The position numbers and the translations under genes are program-made. Under the pieces are notes generated by a model. That model was given only the letters and a program-made list of their open reading frames with translations, was not told where the DNA came from and did not search any database. Below are positions 42,888-52,911 of a DNA stretch of 64,000 nt, in pieces. The DNA comes from Chitinophaga oryziterrae (GTDB taxonomy: Bacteria > Bacteroidota > Bacteroidia > Chitinophagales > Chitinophagaceae). Numbering within the stretch: position 1 is the stretch's first letter; each line of letters begins with the position of its first letter. Where the stretch lies: positions 186,001-250,000 of the forward strand of contig NZ_WRXO01000007.1 in the NCBI RefSeq assembly GCF_009758125.1, read 5' to 3'.

Positions 42888-45800
42888 ATGGAACTACTTT
42901 TACATGGCAAAGTTCGTCCCACAAGACGATTTTTGCCTGCCAAATTAATGCTTCTTCCAATCCTTATTCTGGCAACACCTTTGCATCTACATGCAGAAAG
43001 CTATTCCCGGAAGATTGCAATCTCCTCTAAAAACATCTCCGCGCCTGTAGATATACACGGACAGGTAACAAATAAAAATGGAGAACCTGTTGCTGGTGTG
43101 AACGTAACGATCGTGGGTACATCTAAAGGTACTACTACCGATGAAAAAGGGAATTTTCAGATTCAGGCTGCTGAAGGAGCTGTGCTGGTCTTCTCTTTCG
43201 TCGGTTATCAGACTACTAAAATCACACTCGGGGCATCTCCTGTTGTAAACGTAACATTGCTGAAAAGCGAGAATGCGATGAATGAAGTAGTGGTGACGGC
43301 TCTCGGTATCGGCAGACAGAAAAGAGCGCTTGGTTATTCTCAGGAACAAATTAAAGGTGTTGAATTAACTCAATCCAATGCACCCAATGTTATCAATGCG
43401 TTAAGTGGTAAAATGGCCGGTGTAAATATTACCAGTCCTAATGGTGTTGATGGTGGTAGCACCAGGATCATCATAGGCGGAAATAACACGATCACAGGAG
43501 ATAACCAGCCGCTGATCATTATCGATGGAATGCCCATGGATAATACAATACCTGCTGCTGCTCAGGATGTTACTGCTCCTAAAGACTGGGGTAGCGCTAT
43601 TAACCTGATCAATCCTCAGGACATTGAAGATATGAGTGTGCTGAAAGGACCTGCTGCTGCGGCTTTATATGGTGGTCGTGGTGCAAATGGTGTGATACTG
43701 ATCACTACTAAAAAGGGGGCCCAACGTAAGGGATTAGGGGTAGACTATAACTTCGGCTATAAAGTAGTGCAACCATACCGTTATATCAAAATGCAGAATG
43801 AATATGGTGCAGGTGGGATGGTATCATTAAATGCTCCTCAATACCAGACGGACGCTTCCGGTAACCCTATGCTGACAGACGGATGGGAACAGATGTTCGT
43901 GAATCAGAAAACAGGTTCCGGTCCTTTTGGTGTGGCTGTTACGGACCAGGTTAGCTGGACGGGCTCTGGTGTATCGTGGGGACATAAAATGGATGGTACA
44001 AAGATAACCTGGTGGGATGGTACTACAAAAGCAGACGTTCCTCAACCTGATAATGTAAAGTCTTATTATCAAAATGGTAGCCAGACTACACATAATGTGG
44101 CTATTTCCGGTGGGAACGACTGGGGTACTTTACGTGCTTCTTATACAAGGGCGGATAATAACTCTATCATTCCCAATTCGAAGTATAACCAGAATTCATT
44201 CAATGTGGGGACTGCCATGAAATTGAGCAAAAGAGTGAATGTACAGGTAAATGCTTCCTATTTCACAAACGTATATCAGAATGCACCTGCATTAGGAAAT
44301 ACTGAAGGTACATTACAATCTAACCTCATCTATGCGTACAGCAGGAACTACAGGGGAACATCCGATATCGGCAACTATAAACTTGCTGACGGGTCACGCA
44401 ACAACTTCACCGGTTTTCCCTGGTATGGTAACGGTTCTGCACAATACCTCTACTGGAATACCTATGAACATAACGAGACAGTCACCAGAAGAAAACTGAT
44501 CGGATCTGCACAGATAAATTATGAAGCTACCGATTTCCTGAATTTATTAGTAAGGGCAAGTGTGGATGCTAATAACAATGAAGATCTGACGGTTAATAGT
44601 CCTACCGATGCCACTGGTACAATAGGTGGTACATACGGACATGGATTAGTAAGAGATATTGCCAATAACTACGACTGGCTGGCTACACTGCATAAAGACA
44701 ATATTTTTAAAGACATCAGCGCCAAATGGTCTGTGGGTGGTACTTTTTATAAAAGATCAATGTATGGCCTTGCAGGTACAAACAGTCCTTCTGCTTATGC
44801 CAATCCCTACCTGACATATTTTGCTAACTATGCCGGTTCTACGCAAACAAGCCAGATTCCATCTGAATCATGGTATGATAAAGAACTGAACTCAGTATAC
44901 AGCTTTTTAAACCTATCCTATAAAAATTATCTTTACCTGGATATCACGGCAAGAAACGACTGGTCTTCTACATTGCCTAAAACGCAATGGTCCTATTTCT
45001 TCCCATCCTTCTCAGCCAGTTATATATTTACTGATGCTTTACACATTGATAACTCCGTGTTGAGCTTTGGTAAGATAAGAGCTGCATGGGCGGAAGGAGC
45101 AGTGGATGTTCCTCCCTATATCGTGAATACCGTATACAGCTCATCAAGTTTTGCCGGTCAGCCAACATCAAGTCTGCCATCTGCTTTACCTGCGATCAAC
45201 TACAAACCTCAGGTGAATAAAACGGCGGACTTTGGTGTTACACTGGGCTTTTTACAGAACAGGATCAATTTAGATTACAGGTATTATCGTGGTCGTGCTA
45301 CCCAGCAATTATTAAATTCTCCACTGCCAATTTCTTCCGGTGTATCCAGCATCATCATCAACACAGGTGTACTGGAAAACTCAGGAATGGAAATGATTCT
45401 GAGAGCAAGGATTGTTGATCAGAAAAACTTTAAATGGGATGCGAGTGTAAATATGTCCAATAACAAGAACCGCCTGTTATCTCTTACAGAAGGAGCCAAC
45501 CGCGTGGATATGGCTAATATATGGGGCGGTAACGGTAACTACATTTCAGCGGTTGTAGGACATGAATTTGGTACCATCATGGGGTATGATTATGTGTATG
45601 ATCCTAAAACACATAAACCTTTACTGCAGGATGAAGCAATGCTCATGCAGAACTTCGGTGTAAGTGCAGCAACAGCTGCTCAGATGAAAGGTACTATGTA
45701 TCAGTCGAGCAGCACGATAGTACCTATCGGTAATGCAACACCAAAATTCAGAGGCGGTATCACCAATACCTTCACTTTTGCGAAAGGTATTTCAGTAAGC

Positions 45801-46337
45801 ACTTTGATAGACTGGAAAATCGGCGGACAAATTTGGAGCGGAACATATGCTTCTATGATGCAACAGGGTACTGCGCCTGAAACATTGAAAGAAAGAGACG
45901 GCGGTGGTCTTGCGTATACTACTCCGGATGGTACTTCTACTAAATGGGGCGTTGTGTTACCGGGTGTTTATTCCGATGGAACAGTGAATACCAACGTAGT
46001 GCATTATTACTACAAATACATGCAATATGGTGTATGGAGCAGCGGACCTAATGGAAACAACTGGATACACAGTTCGGCTGTTTTAAAAGATACCTGGTAC
46101 AAGCTGAGAGAAGTATCTATCAATTATGCTGTACCTGCCAACATCGTCAAGAAGACAAAGGCATTCCAGGCACTTTCTGTTTCATTGGTAGGAAGAGATT
46201 TGTTCTATCTGTACAGTTCATTGCCTGATCATATTAATCCGGAAGGTTCTAATGGTGCTGGTAATGCTCAGGGTATTGAGTTTGCATCCTTACCGGGTGT
46301 CCGCTCATTTGGCTTACAGTTAAGGGCGTCATTCTAG
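42888..46337 (+). CDS. SusC/RagA family TonB-dependent outer-membrane receptor
   Basis: A 1149-residue TonB-dependent transporter. The signal peptide (LMLLPILILATPLHLHAES) is followed by a carboxypeptidase-regulatory-like domain (about 55-135; GQVTNKNGEPVAGVNVTIVG). The link EVVVTALGIGRQKRALGYS and the plug segments KMAGVNITSPNGVDGGST and LIIIDGMPMDN are typical. The barrel ends GVRSFGLQLRASF. The SusD partner follows after 26 bp. The ROK regulator upstream suggests sugar control, but no glycosidase is adjacent. Confidence 0.96.
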   Translation: MELLLHGKVRPTRRFLPAKLMLLPILILATPLHLHAESYSRKIAISSKNISAPVDIHGQVTNKNGEPVAGVNVTIVGTSKGTTTDEKGNFQIQAAEGAVLVFSFVGYQTTKITLGASPVVNVTLLKSENAMNEVVVTALGIGRQKRALGYSQEQIKGVELTQSNAPNVINALSGKMAGVNITSPNGVDGGSTRIIIGGNNTITGDNQPLIIIDGMPMDNTIPAAAQDVTAPKDWGSAINLINPQDIEDMSVLKGPAAAALYGGRGANGVILITTKKGAQRKGLGVDYNFGYKVVQPYRYIKMQNEYGAGGMVSLNAPQYQTDASGNPMLTDGWEQMFVNQKTGSGPFGVAVTDQVSWTGSGVSWGHKMDGTKITWWDGTTKADVPQPDNVKSYYQNGSQTTHNVAISGGNDWGTLRASYTRADNNSIIPNSKYNQNSFNVGTAMKLSKRVNVQVNASYFTNVYQNAPALGNTEGTLQSNLIYAYSRNYRGTSDIGNYKLADGSRNNFTGFPWYGNGSAQYLYWNTYEHNETVTRRKLIGSAQINYEATDFLNLLVRASVDANNNEDLTVNSPTDATGTIGGTYGHGLVRDIANNYDWLATLHKDNIFKDISAKWSVGGTFYKRSMYGLAGTNSPSAYANPYLTYFANYAGSTQTSQIPSESWYDKELNSVYSFLNLSYKNYLYLDITARNDWSSTLPKTQWSYFFPSFSASYIFTDALHIDNSVLSFGKIRAAWAEGAVDVPPYIVNTVYSSSSFAGQPTSSLPSALPAINYKPQVNKTADFGVTLGFLQNRINLDYRYYRGRATQQLLNSPLPISSGVSSIIINTGVLENSGMEMILRARIVDQKNFKWDASVNMSNNKNRLLSLTEGANRVDMANIWGGNGNYISAVVGHEFGTIMGYDYVYDPKTHKPLLQDEAMLMQNFGVSAATAAQMKGTMYQSSSTIVPIGNATPKFRGGITNTFTFAKGISVSTLIDWKIGGQIWSGTYASMMQQGTAPETLKERDGGGLAYTTPDGTSTKWGVVLPGVYSDGTVNTNVVHYYYKYMQYGVWSSGPNGNNWIHSSAVLKDTWYKLREVSINYAVPANIVKKTKAFQALSVSLVGRDLFYLYSSLPDHINPEGSNGAGNAQGIEFASLPGVRSFGLQLRASF

Positions 46338-46363
46338 TCATTCACGTAAAAAATCAGACAACT

Positions 46364-47971
46364 ATGCCTCGCATATCTATATATTTATTGTTCGGAATGT
46401 TTCTTTGCGCTTCCTGCACAAAGAACTTCGAAGAGCTGAATGCTACACATAATGCTCCTTCTTCAACTACGATTGGTCCTTTGATCAACAGGATCGACAG
46501 TTCTCTTTTCCTGGGTAGCACAGAACAGGGATCTATTCATAACGACTACTATTATCCTATTACCCAGTTAGCGGCTACGACTGCCTTTTCTGCTTTCGTA
46601 TTATCTAACGGTGTAAATGAGATCTGGAACAATTATTACAGCACACTGCAGGATATTAACCTGGTGCAGGATAAAATAAATGCAGTGTCAGATCAGGAAT
46701 CCATGAAGAATATACAGGCGGTGTTATACATTTTACGCGCCTATAAAACATTCAGGATGACTGACCAGTTCGGGGATATCCCTTATTTTAAAGCGGGAAG
46801 GGCCTATACCGGTAGTGCTGCCAGTTTTAGAGTGGCTTATGACTCACAGCAACTGATCTACGACTCCTTATTAAGTGATCTTAGCTGGGCAGTGAAGAAT
46901 ATTAACACTGCGGCGAATCCGGTTACTGGTCAGGGTACTGCATACCAGACCTTAGGTAGTTTTGAAACAGTACTGGGCGGAAATATGGCAAAATGGCAAA
47001 AGTTTGCCAATTCCCTGCGCCTGCGTTATGCTATGCAGATGGTAGAGAAAGATGCGGCTACTGCTACTCCGGTTATCCTGGATGCATTGAACAGCAGTGT
47101 AGGATTTTTAGGGGATAATGAAGATATCTGTATGTGGCCGGCTTCATTAGGCGGCTATGATTTATCATCAAGATGGTTTAGTTTTTCAACAGGTGGTACA
47201 GGGCTGGTGAGAATGAGCAGTACGATGTGGAACCTGGTATCTGATAATAACACAGATGCCGGCATCTTTGATCCCCGTGCAAAGCTTTTTGTAGAACCCA
47301 ATGCGGCAGGTAACTGGGCGCCTTACACCATAGGTGTAAGTTCGGGAGATAACATCAATGCATATACTTATGCAAGTACTGACCCTACTAATAAGAACGG
47401 GTGTTTATTCTCTCTTATCAACTGGTACCTGATACGTGACGAGTGGTATATTCCGGAGCCAATCATGACTTCCGCAGAAGTACATTTCTTAAAGGCAGAA
47501 GCATATGCCCGCGGATTAGGTGTAGGCCAGAATATAGCGACAGCCGAAACAGAATATAATGCAGGTATCACGTCCTCTGTTAATTTCTGGTATAAAGTAG
47601 CAGCAGGTACGAACACTACATCGGAAAACTGGGCGGCAGTAGCGCCATCAGCTCCAACTACGCTGGAAATGCAGGCTTTTTTAGCCAATCCTAAAGTAGC
47701 CTTTACCGGCACAACTGCGGATGCGATCAGTAAGATTTATGCACAGGAGTGGTTGTCGTATTTCCGTCAACCATGGCTGGCATTTAATTTATCGAGAAGA
47801 ACAGGCAGTACACCTGTGGATGCGAGCAGCAATCCATCAGCAACATATACTACTTTTTATCGTCTTCCTTATGCACAGGATGAAGCGGTGAATAATGCAG
47901 ATAACTATAACGCGCAGATCAGTAAAATGGGTGGGAATAACACCAACTATAAAGTTTGGTGGATGAAGTAG
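46364..47971 (+). CDS. SusD/RagB family lipoprotein (SusD-like type 2)
   Basis: A 535-residue surface lipoprotein. Its lipobox is LFLCASCTKNFEELN, and the sequence continues with SSTTIGPLINRIDSSLFLGS, LYILRAYKTFRMTDQFGDIP and KWQKFANSLRLRYAMQM. These fit the SusD-like superfamily group 2 (PF12771) rather than classic SusD. It ends the ROK-SusC-SusD run, and a strong terminator follows. Confidence 0.93.
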   Translation: MPRISIYLLFGMFLCASCTKNFEELNATHNAPSSTTIGPLINRIDSSLFLGSTEQGSIHNDYYYPITQLAATTAFSAFVLSNGVNEIWNNYYSTLQDINLVQDKINAVSDQESMKNIQAVLYILRAYKTFRMTDQFGDIPYFKAGRAYTGSAASFRVAYDSQQLIYDSLLSDLSWAVKNINTAANPVTGQGTAYQTLGSFETVLGGNMAKWQKFANSLRLRYAMQMVEKDAATATPVILDALNSSVGFLGDNEDICMWPASLGGYDLSSRWFSFSTGGTGLVRMSSTMWNLVSDNNTDAGIFDPRAKLFVEPNAAGNWAPYTIGVSSGDNINAYTYASTDPTNKNGCLFSLINWYLIRDEWYIPEPIMTSAEVHFLKAEAYARGLGVGQNIATAETEYNAGITSSVNFWYKVAAGTNTTSENWAAVAPSAPTTLEMQAFLANPKVAFTGTTADAISKIYAQEWLSYFRQPWLAFNLSRRTGSTPVDASSNPSATYTTFYRLPYAQDEAVNNADNYNAQISKMGGNNTNYKVWWMK

Positions 47972-47985
47972 CAAAATGAAAAACC

Positions 47986-48022
47986 AAAAAAAGGGTTGTC
48001 TCGTAAGAGGCAATCCTTTTTT
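47986..48022 (+). terminator. Intrinsic terminator after the third SusCD pair
   Basis: GGGTTGTCTC pairs with GAGGCAATCC (two G-U pairs) around a GTAA loop, flanked by A and T tracts with six terminal T residues. Confidence 0.9.
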
Positions 48023-48131
48023 GTTATTAAAGACTTTCTTCAGTCTCATTATATGGGACGGCCCGCTTTTTATGCTACAGAATTTACTCAGATTTGCTAT
48101 GGATATTTGTTTATACATAGTCAATTGAGTT

Positions 48132-48728
48132 ATGGATCTTGTCTTTACAGAAAGTCTTGTCAGAGAATATGTTACGGATCTTTTTGCCCGGTTAACCTCC
48201 CCTTATCTGATATATCATAATCTTACACATACAGAGGAAGTCGTTATACACGCCAAAGAAATTACAAAGTATTACGAGTTAGACGAAAGGACTGATTTTA
48301 TCATCAGTGTGGCTGCCTGGTTTCATGACACAGGTCATCTTGTTGCCGAAATGGAGGTACATGAAGAAGCCGGGGTAGATATTATGGGATCATTTCTGGA
48401 AAAGGAGCATATCAATGATGACCTGATAGCACCCATTGCTGAATGTATCATGGCTACCAGGTATCCGCCTACCCCAAAAAGCAGGATGGAAGAAATCATT
48501 TGTGATGCAGATACTTACCATTTCGGGACAAAATACCTTGAAATAACAGACGATCTGGTGAGAAGGGAAATGGAACTAAGGGAAAATAAACAATTCCCTC
48601 ACTGGTATGAAAATACTATCCAATTGCTGAAAGATCATCGTTTCTTTACTTCTTATTGCCGTAATAAACTGGATGCAGGTAAGGCACAAAACATCCGTTA
48701 CCTCGAAGAAAAGATCAAATCCCGTTAA
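48132..48728 (+). CDS. HD-domain phosphohydrolase
   Basis: A 198-residue metal-dependent phosphohydrolase. The HD-family residues are visible: a His in YHNLTHTEEV, the HD pair in AAWFHDTGH, and a later Asp in ICDADTYHFG. Single-domain HD proteins hydrolyse nucleotides or cyclic nucleotides; the substrate here is unknown. It is monocistronic between a terminator and the convergent START-domain gene. Confidence 0.88.
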   Translation: MDLVFTESLVREYVTDLFARLTSPYLIYHNLTHTEEVVIHAKEITKYYELDERTDFIISVAAWFHDTGHLVAEMEVHEEAGVDIMGSFLEKEHINDDLIAPIAECIMATRYPPTPKSRMEEIICDADTYHFGTKYLEITDDLVRREMELRENKQFPHWYENTIQLLKDHRFFTSYCRNKLDAGKAQNIRYLEEKIKSR

Positions 48729-48808
48729 ATTGTTTCTCAGATATAGAATGCATTTTTTAAAGAAGCATAATAGAGTATTGCCAGCAAGTGGCTATTGGTA
48801 CATGTTTT

Positions 48809-49447
48809 CTAGTTAACGATAAATGGTAACTGTGCATTTTTGTAAGCAGGACTCTCTAACTGTGATCTCAGATTCTTAAACATTTTAAACGGACCTTCTG
48901 TTGCAAACATATTTACCAGCCAGGCAGGTAAAGCTCCTCCGGGGTCAACGTGCAAGCTGTATTCCACTCTTATCTGATTGTTTGCCAGAGGAGCGATGAC
49001 CCAGTACCCCTTGGAATTATTCACGCGCACAATACCTGATTTTACGGGAACATAGCCTGGTACTGACGGGCCGTCTATGGTCATTACTTTTGTGACCGGG
49101 TTCTGGGTAATTGTCAGGTGAGCAACAAAATCCCTGTTCTGTGCAGGCCATGGTAAACTTATCTCAGAATAATAATATATTTCCGAAGGTGAAACCTGTT
49201 TCACCAATGAAGCTGATTTGGTATGATATAGCCATTCTGCTGCTGTATTAACATCCAGTAACACGGTGGCAAGCTGGGATAAGGTTGCATGAAACACGCA
49301 TTCTACTTTCACTGCTTTTATCTTTGAATCAGGCACTGTACTGGTATATATTTTCATACCATCTTTCTCGCTGTTCAGATGCCATCTGATTTGTGCGGAT
49401 GCAGTATTCACTGCTAAAAGAAATACTGTAATTAATATCTTATGCAT
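48809..49447 (-). CDS. START-domain (SRPBCC) lipid-binding-like protein
   Basis: A 212-residue exported protein. A signal peptide covers about 1-18 (LITVFLLAVNTASAQ). The rest matches the START/SRPBCC fold: WHLNSEKDGMKIYTSTVPDS, TAAEWLYHTKSASLVKQV and SEISLPWPAQNRDFVAHL, typical of Bacteroidota START proteins that probably bind a lipid. It is transcribed from an exact -7 element 19 nt upstream, beside but separate from the two-component genes. Confidence 0.88.
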   Translation of the reverse strand: MHKILITVFLLAVNTASAQIRWHLNSEKDGMKIYTSTVPDSKIKAVKVECVFHATLSQLATVLLDVNTAAEWLYHTKSASLVKQVSPSEIYYYSEISLPWPAQNRDFVAHLTITQNPVTKVMTIDGPSVPGYVPVKSGIVRVNNSKGYWVIAPLANNQIRVEYSLHVDPGGALPAWLVNMFATEGPFKMFKNLRSQLESPAYKNAQLPFIVN

Positions 49448-49466
49448 AATATAAATCTGAAGTAGA

Positions 49467-49474
49467 CAAATTTA
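49467..49474 (-). promoter_or_regulatory. TAnnTTTG -7 element for the START-domain gene
   Basis: On the minus strand TAAATTTG ends 19 nt before the start at 49447. It lies just before the end of the histidine kinase gene. Confidence 0.5.
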
Positions 49475-49487
49475 CTGGTAAATGGAA

Positions 49488-50729
49488 TCAGAAGAGAATG
49501 GTGAACAGATGTTTGTTGTCTGTATAATCATATTCTACTGTAAGTCCGGATGCTTCGCATATCTGGCGAATGATGGCCAGTCCCAGGCCATTACTGGTGC
49601 TGCTGTTGGATGGATTGTAAAACCGTTGAAAGAGGTGTGTTTTACTTAATGGTGTATTATTCCCTGTATTACCGATAGTCAGCCCCTGTTTGTCTAAAGA
49701 TATAAAGATTTCACCGTTATTATAATTATGGCGGGTAGCATTGCTGAACAGGTTATTCAATAATAGTTCTACCAGTTCTTTATTTACATGCAGGGTGACG
49801 GGTTTAATATCCAGATGTACCTGCAATTGCCTGTCGTCCCATAGTTCTTTAAACTGCGCTGCTTTTTTAATTAAGAGCTGGTCTGTTTCAACGGTTGATT
49901 TTGAAGCGAATTGCTCGTTTTCGATTTTAGTCAGCAGTAACAATGATTGATTCATGCGGGACAATTTATTAAGCGCTTCCGAGGCGCTTTGCAACGCTGC
50001 AAATTGACTTTCCGATAAGTTCTCTCCCTGCATAATCACTTCCATCTTAGATCTTATGATTGCTAAAGGGGTCTGTAGTTCATGAGAGGCATTTTCAGTG
50101 AACACTTTTAATGCATTATAATCCTGTAGCGCCTTTGCGGTACTACGTTCCAGTGTGGAATTCATGAAGTTGAATTCATCAATACCGGTAGCAGGGAATT
50201 GTAGCCGTTGCTGGCTGCCTACTTTAAAGTGCTGTAAGATATCGAGTGAATGATAGAAGGGCTGCCATAATCTTTTTAGTATGGTCCTGTTGATAATAAA
50301 TGTGGCGATAAACATTAAGAGGATGGTACAGATGGTGATCAGGAACACGGAGTGGGTAATGATATCTGTGCCTTCCAGTGATTTCAGCACCTTTACATTG
50401 TACCATTTTCCCGCAGCCATGATACTAAAAGAAAGCTGCCTGTAATCATCATCGTCCGCAGGTATTTTTATGGTCTCGAATTTTTTGTGTTTGAAAGGTT
50501 GCGTGGCGTGTTTATAAATGATCTGCTGGTCCTTTACTACTACGGGAAGTGGTAATGAATCATGTAAGGCAACAAAATTGGAAATCTCACGTTGTTCGAT
50601 CATGAGATCTTCATCCATCTGTCTTAAGAGTGTAAAATGCAGGGCAAAATAAAAGGCAACCCCTGCTAATATAAAAACCGCAATAGTGGACAACAGGTTA
50701 AAGCGGTTGTATTTTTCCAGTAATTTCAT
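49488..50729 (-). CDS. Sensor histidine kinase
   Basis: A 413-residue inner-membrane kinase. Two membrane helices lie near 13-33 and 126-146 around a periplasmic sensor loop of about 90 residues. The phospho-acceptor His is in ENASHELQTPLAIIRSKMEV. The N box is LLNNLFSNATRHN, and the G box is GLGLAIIRQI. It is paired with the response regulator, whose stop overlaps this start by 4 nt. The signal is unknown. Confidence 0.94.
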   Translation of the reverse strand: MKLLEKYNRFNLLSTIAVFILAGVAFYFALHFTLLRQMDEDLMIEQREISNFVALHDSLPLPVVVKDQQIIYKHATQPFKHKKFETIKIPADDDDYRQLSFSIMAAGKWYNVKVLKSLEGTDIITHSVFLITICTILLMFIATFIINRTILKRLWQPFYHSLDILQHFKVGSQQRLQFPATGIDEFNFMNSTLERSTAKALQDYNALKVFTENASHELQTPLAIIRSKMEVIMQGENLSESQFAALQSASEALNKLSRMNQSLLLLTKIENEQFASKSTVETDQLLIKKAAQFKELWDDRQLQVHLDIKPVTLHVNKELVELLLNNLFSNATRHNYNNGEIFISLDKQGLTIGNTGNNTPLSKTHLFQRFYNPSNSSTSNGLGLAIIRQICEASGLTVEYDYTDNKHLFTILF

Positions 50730-51415
50730 TCAGGGGCAATTTGATAAGAGAGCTTATATCCCATGCCATAGACGGATTTAATATAATCCTGACAGCCGGA
50801 TTGTATCAGTTTTTTGCGTACGTTTTTAATATGACTATAGATAAAATCATAGTTGCCGGCAAGATCCATATCATCTCCCCACAGATGTTCTGCAATGGCA
50901 TTTTTGCTGATTACTTTATTTTTATTGCTGATAAAATAAAGCAACAGATCATATTCTTTACGTGTAAGATCAATTACTTTTCCTTTAACGGTGGCTGTTT
51001 TTTCCTGAAGGTTTAATTGTAATTCATCAAAAGAAACAATATTATTACCATCAAAGGTTTTTCTTCTGATAATAGCTGCGACACGGGCAGATAATTCTGG
51101 TAGATAAAATGGCTTGGAGAGGTAATCATCAGCACCGGCTTTTAATCCATAAACTTTATCGTTCAGAGAATTTTTAGCAGACACTATTAATACACCATCT
51201 GTTTTATTATTACGTTTTAATTCTTTTAGAATATCAAGTCCGCTTCCACCGGGCAGGTTAATGTCTAGAATAATACAGGTGTAATCATACAGGCATATCT
51301 TTTCAATGGCAGCATCAAATGTACCAGCCACTTCACACAGGAAATTCTCATCTGCCAGGTATTGGCAGATGCTATCTGATAACTCCTGTTCATCCTCTAT
51401 GATCAGTACTTTCAT
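50726..51415 (-). CDS. OmpR/PhoB-type response regulator
   Basis: A 229-residue two-component regulator. The receiver domain has acidic residues in IIEDEQE, the phospho-acceptor Asp51 in IILDINLPGG, and Lys in YLSKPF. The C-terminal winged helix (about 130-225) has LTRKEYDLLLYFISNKNKVI and VYGMGYKLSY. It is the first gene of the operon with the histidine kinase and has an exact -7 element 19 nt upstream. Confidence 0.95.
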   Translation of the reverse strand: MKVLIIEDEQELSDSICQYLADENFLCEVAGTFDAAIEKICLYDYTCIILDINLPGGSGLDILKELKRNNKTDGVLIVSAKNSLNDKVYGLKAGADDYLSKPFYLPELSARVAAIIRRKTFDGNNIVSFDELQLNLQEKTATVKGKVIDLTRKEYDLLLYFISNKNKVISKNAIAEHLWGDDMDLAGNYDFIYSHIKNVRKKLIQSGCQDYIKSVYGMGYKLSYQIAPE

Positions 51416-51434
51416 AATATCTTATGATTAAAGG

Positions 51435-51442
51435 CAAACTTA
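51435..51442 (-). promoter_or_regulatory. TAnnTTTG -7 element for the two-component operon
   Basis: On the minus strand TAAGTTTG ends 19 nt before the start at 51415. Confidence 0.5.
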
Positions 51443-51527
51443 TTAATAGAATCTGAAGTAATTCTGTAGGCTTTATTTCAGATTATTTACAGAATTTCGG
51501 GGGAACTTTATACTTTAACCTGCAACG

Positions 51528-52148
51528 ATGTATTCTACAAGAGATAGATGTATCATCAGTATACTGGTGATGGTTTTTATATTAAGCATGTTCCCTTTTG
51601 GTAATATGCAGGTCTGGGATATTGGCTTACTGAGAAGCATCAATAATGGCCGAAATGTAGCGATGGATGGGGTTTTCAGGATGATTACAGATAGCGCGAC
51701 CCCGGTGGCTATATTTATTCCGGTCGCATTATTTGTGTACGCTTTTCTTTTTAAGAATAAATTGACAGGTCAGATAGCTGTTTACAGCGCTTTAACCCTG
51801 CTGGTTACCTCTATTACTGATACGGGGATTAAACATATGGTAAATAAACCTCGTCCTTTCGCAACGTATGACTTTATCCAGAAGATTACTTCAGGGGGGA
51901 GTCCTTCTTTTCCTTCAGGGCATACTACAGATGCGTTTGTAACAGCAGCCGTATTAAGTCTGGCCTTCAGAAAATGGTATGTTATAGTGCCGGTGTATCT
52001 ATGGGCTTTGCTGGTTGCTTATTCCCGTATGGACCTGGGGGTGCATTATCCCAGTGATGTGCTGGCGGGTATGTGCCTTGGAACGGTGATGGCATTTATA
52101 GGTTACAGGATATGGCATTCCCGTATTTTTATAATAAAGGAATTATAA
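51528..52148 (+). CDS. PAP2-family phosphatase
   Basis: A 206-residue membrane phosphatase acting on lipid phosphates, such as phosphatidic acid or undecaprenyl diphosphate. All three PAP2 motifs are present: KHMVNKPRPF, PSFPSGHTTDAF and YSRMDLGVHYPSDVLAG. About five or six membrane helices are visible. It is divergent from the two-component operon, 112 bp away, and could be one of its targets, though no shared site was identified. Confidence 0.92.
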   Translation: MYSTRDRCIISILVMVFILSMFPFGNMQVWDIGLLRSINNGRNVAMDGVFRMITDSATPVAIFIPVALFVYAFLFKNKLTGQIAVYSALTLLVTSITDTGIKHMVNKPRPFATYDFIQKITSGGSPSFPSGHTTDAFVTAAVLSLAFRKWYVIVPVYLWALLVAYSRMDLGVHYPSDVLAGMCLGTVMAFIGYRIWHSRIFIIKEL

Positions 52149-52290
52149 AGAGCATTTATCCTTTATAAATAATTGAATTTCATTTGGTTTAAATTTAAAA
52201 GGGTGTCAATTTACGTTATTTAGCCCTTTAACCACTGCGGATTTTGAAATAATACTTTGTAAACTTGTGCGAAATAAAGTTCGTAAAAAC

Positions 52291-52818
52291 ATGAAAAGAC
52301 TAAAAATTGCCAGTTTGTTAGTATTATGTTGGTCACTTTTGTTAACAGCATGTAATACCGCTACTCCGGAAAATTATTTTGACAGGGCAGTATTAAACAC
52401 TAATCTTTTTAATGATTTCGCAAGTGAACAGTTTACCAGGATGCTTGTAGCCTACACAGTGAAGTACGAAGGCGTAAAACAGCAGGATGTTTCTGCTACG
52501 AAAATGGTTGAAATGAAAGTGTTGTCTATTGATAAAGCGCTGCAGGATGTGAAAGCATTAAAGGAGACAGCAGAGACTAAGGACATGCTGCAGACTTCCA
52601 TTGCTTTACATGAATATGTACTACCTGTTTATAAAAATGAGTATAAGGACCTGGCAAAATTATGTGATAGCGGCGCTTCAAAAGAAGAAATTGCAGCAAA
52701 AGGACAGGAGATAGATGCTAAGTATGGTAAACAATTTGAAGAGTTACAGGAGAAGTTAACTGCGTTGGGCAAAGTATATGCAAACGCACATAATATAAAG
52801 GTAACCTGGGGGCATTGA
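52291..52818 (+). CDS. Hypothetical helical lipoprotein
   Basis: A 175-residue lipoprotein with lipobox SLLLTACNTAT (Cys near 21). The mature part is mostly charged helix with heptad-like stretches, such as LSIDKALQDVKALKETAETK and KQFEELQEKLTALGKVY, suggesting a helical bundle. No family is recognised. I chose ATG 52291 because it directly precedes the signal peptide. Confidence 0.75.
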   Translation: MKRLKIASLLVLCWSLLLTACNTATPENYFDRAVLNTNLFNDFASEQFTRMLVAYTVKYEGVKQQDVSATKMVEMKVLSIDKALQDVKALKETAETKDMLQTSIALHEYVLPVYKNEYKDLAKLCDSGASKEEIAAKGQEIDAKYGKQFEELQEKLTALGKVYANAHNIKVTWGH

Positions 52819-52842
52819 GACCTGGCAGAGAGTACATTTCTC

Positions 52843-52870
52843 TTTCCACCGGGAATACCTGGGGTGGAAA
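52843..52870. repeat. Short inverted repeat after the helical lipoprotein gene
   Basis: TTTCCACC pairs with GGTGGAAA around a 12-nt loop. It has no T tract and may be an mRNA 3' end structure. Confidence 0.5.
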
Positions 52871-52877
52871 AGACAAA

Positions 52878-52904
52878 ACAGGAGAAGCTATCAGCTTCTC
52901 CTGT
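52878..52904. terminator. Perfect 12-bp hairpin between convergent genes
   Basis: ACAGGAGAAGCT pairs with AGCTTCTCCTGT around an ATC loop. GATTTT follows on the plus strand, and AAAACAGG-type sequence lies before it. It probably terminates both the lipoprotein gene and the oxidase operon. Confidence 0.7.
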
Positions 52905-52911
52905 GATTTTA

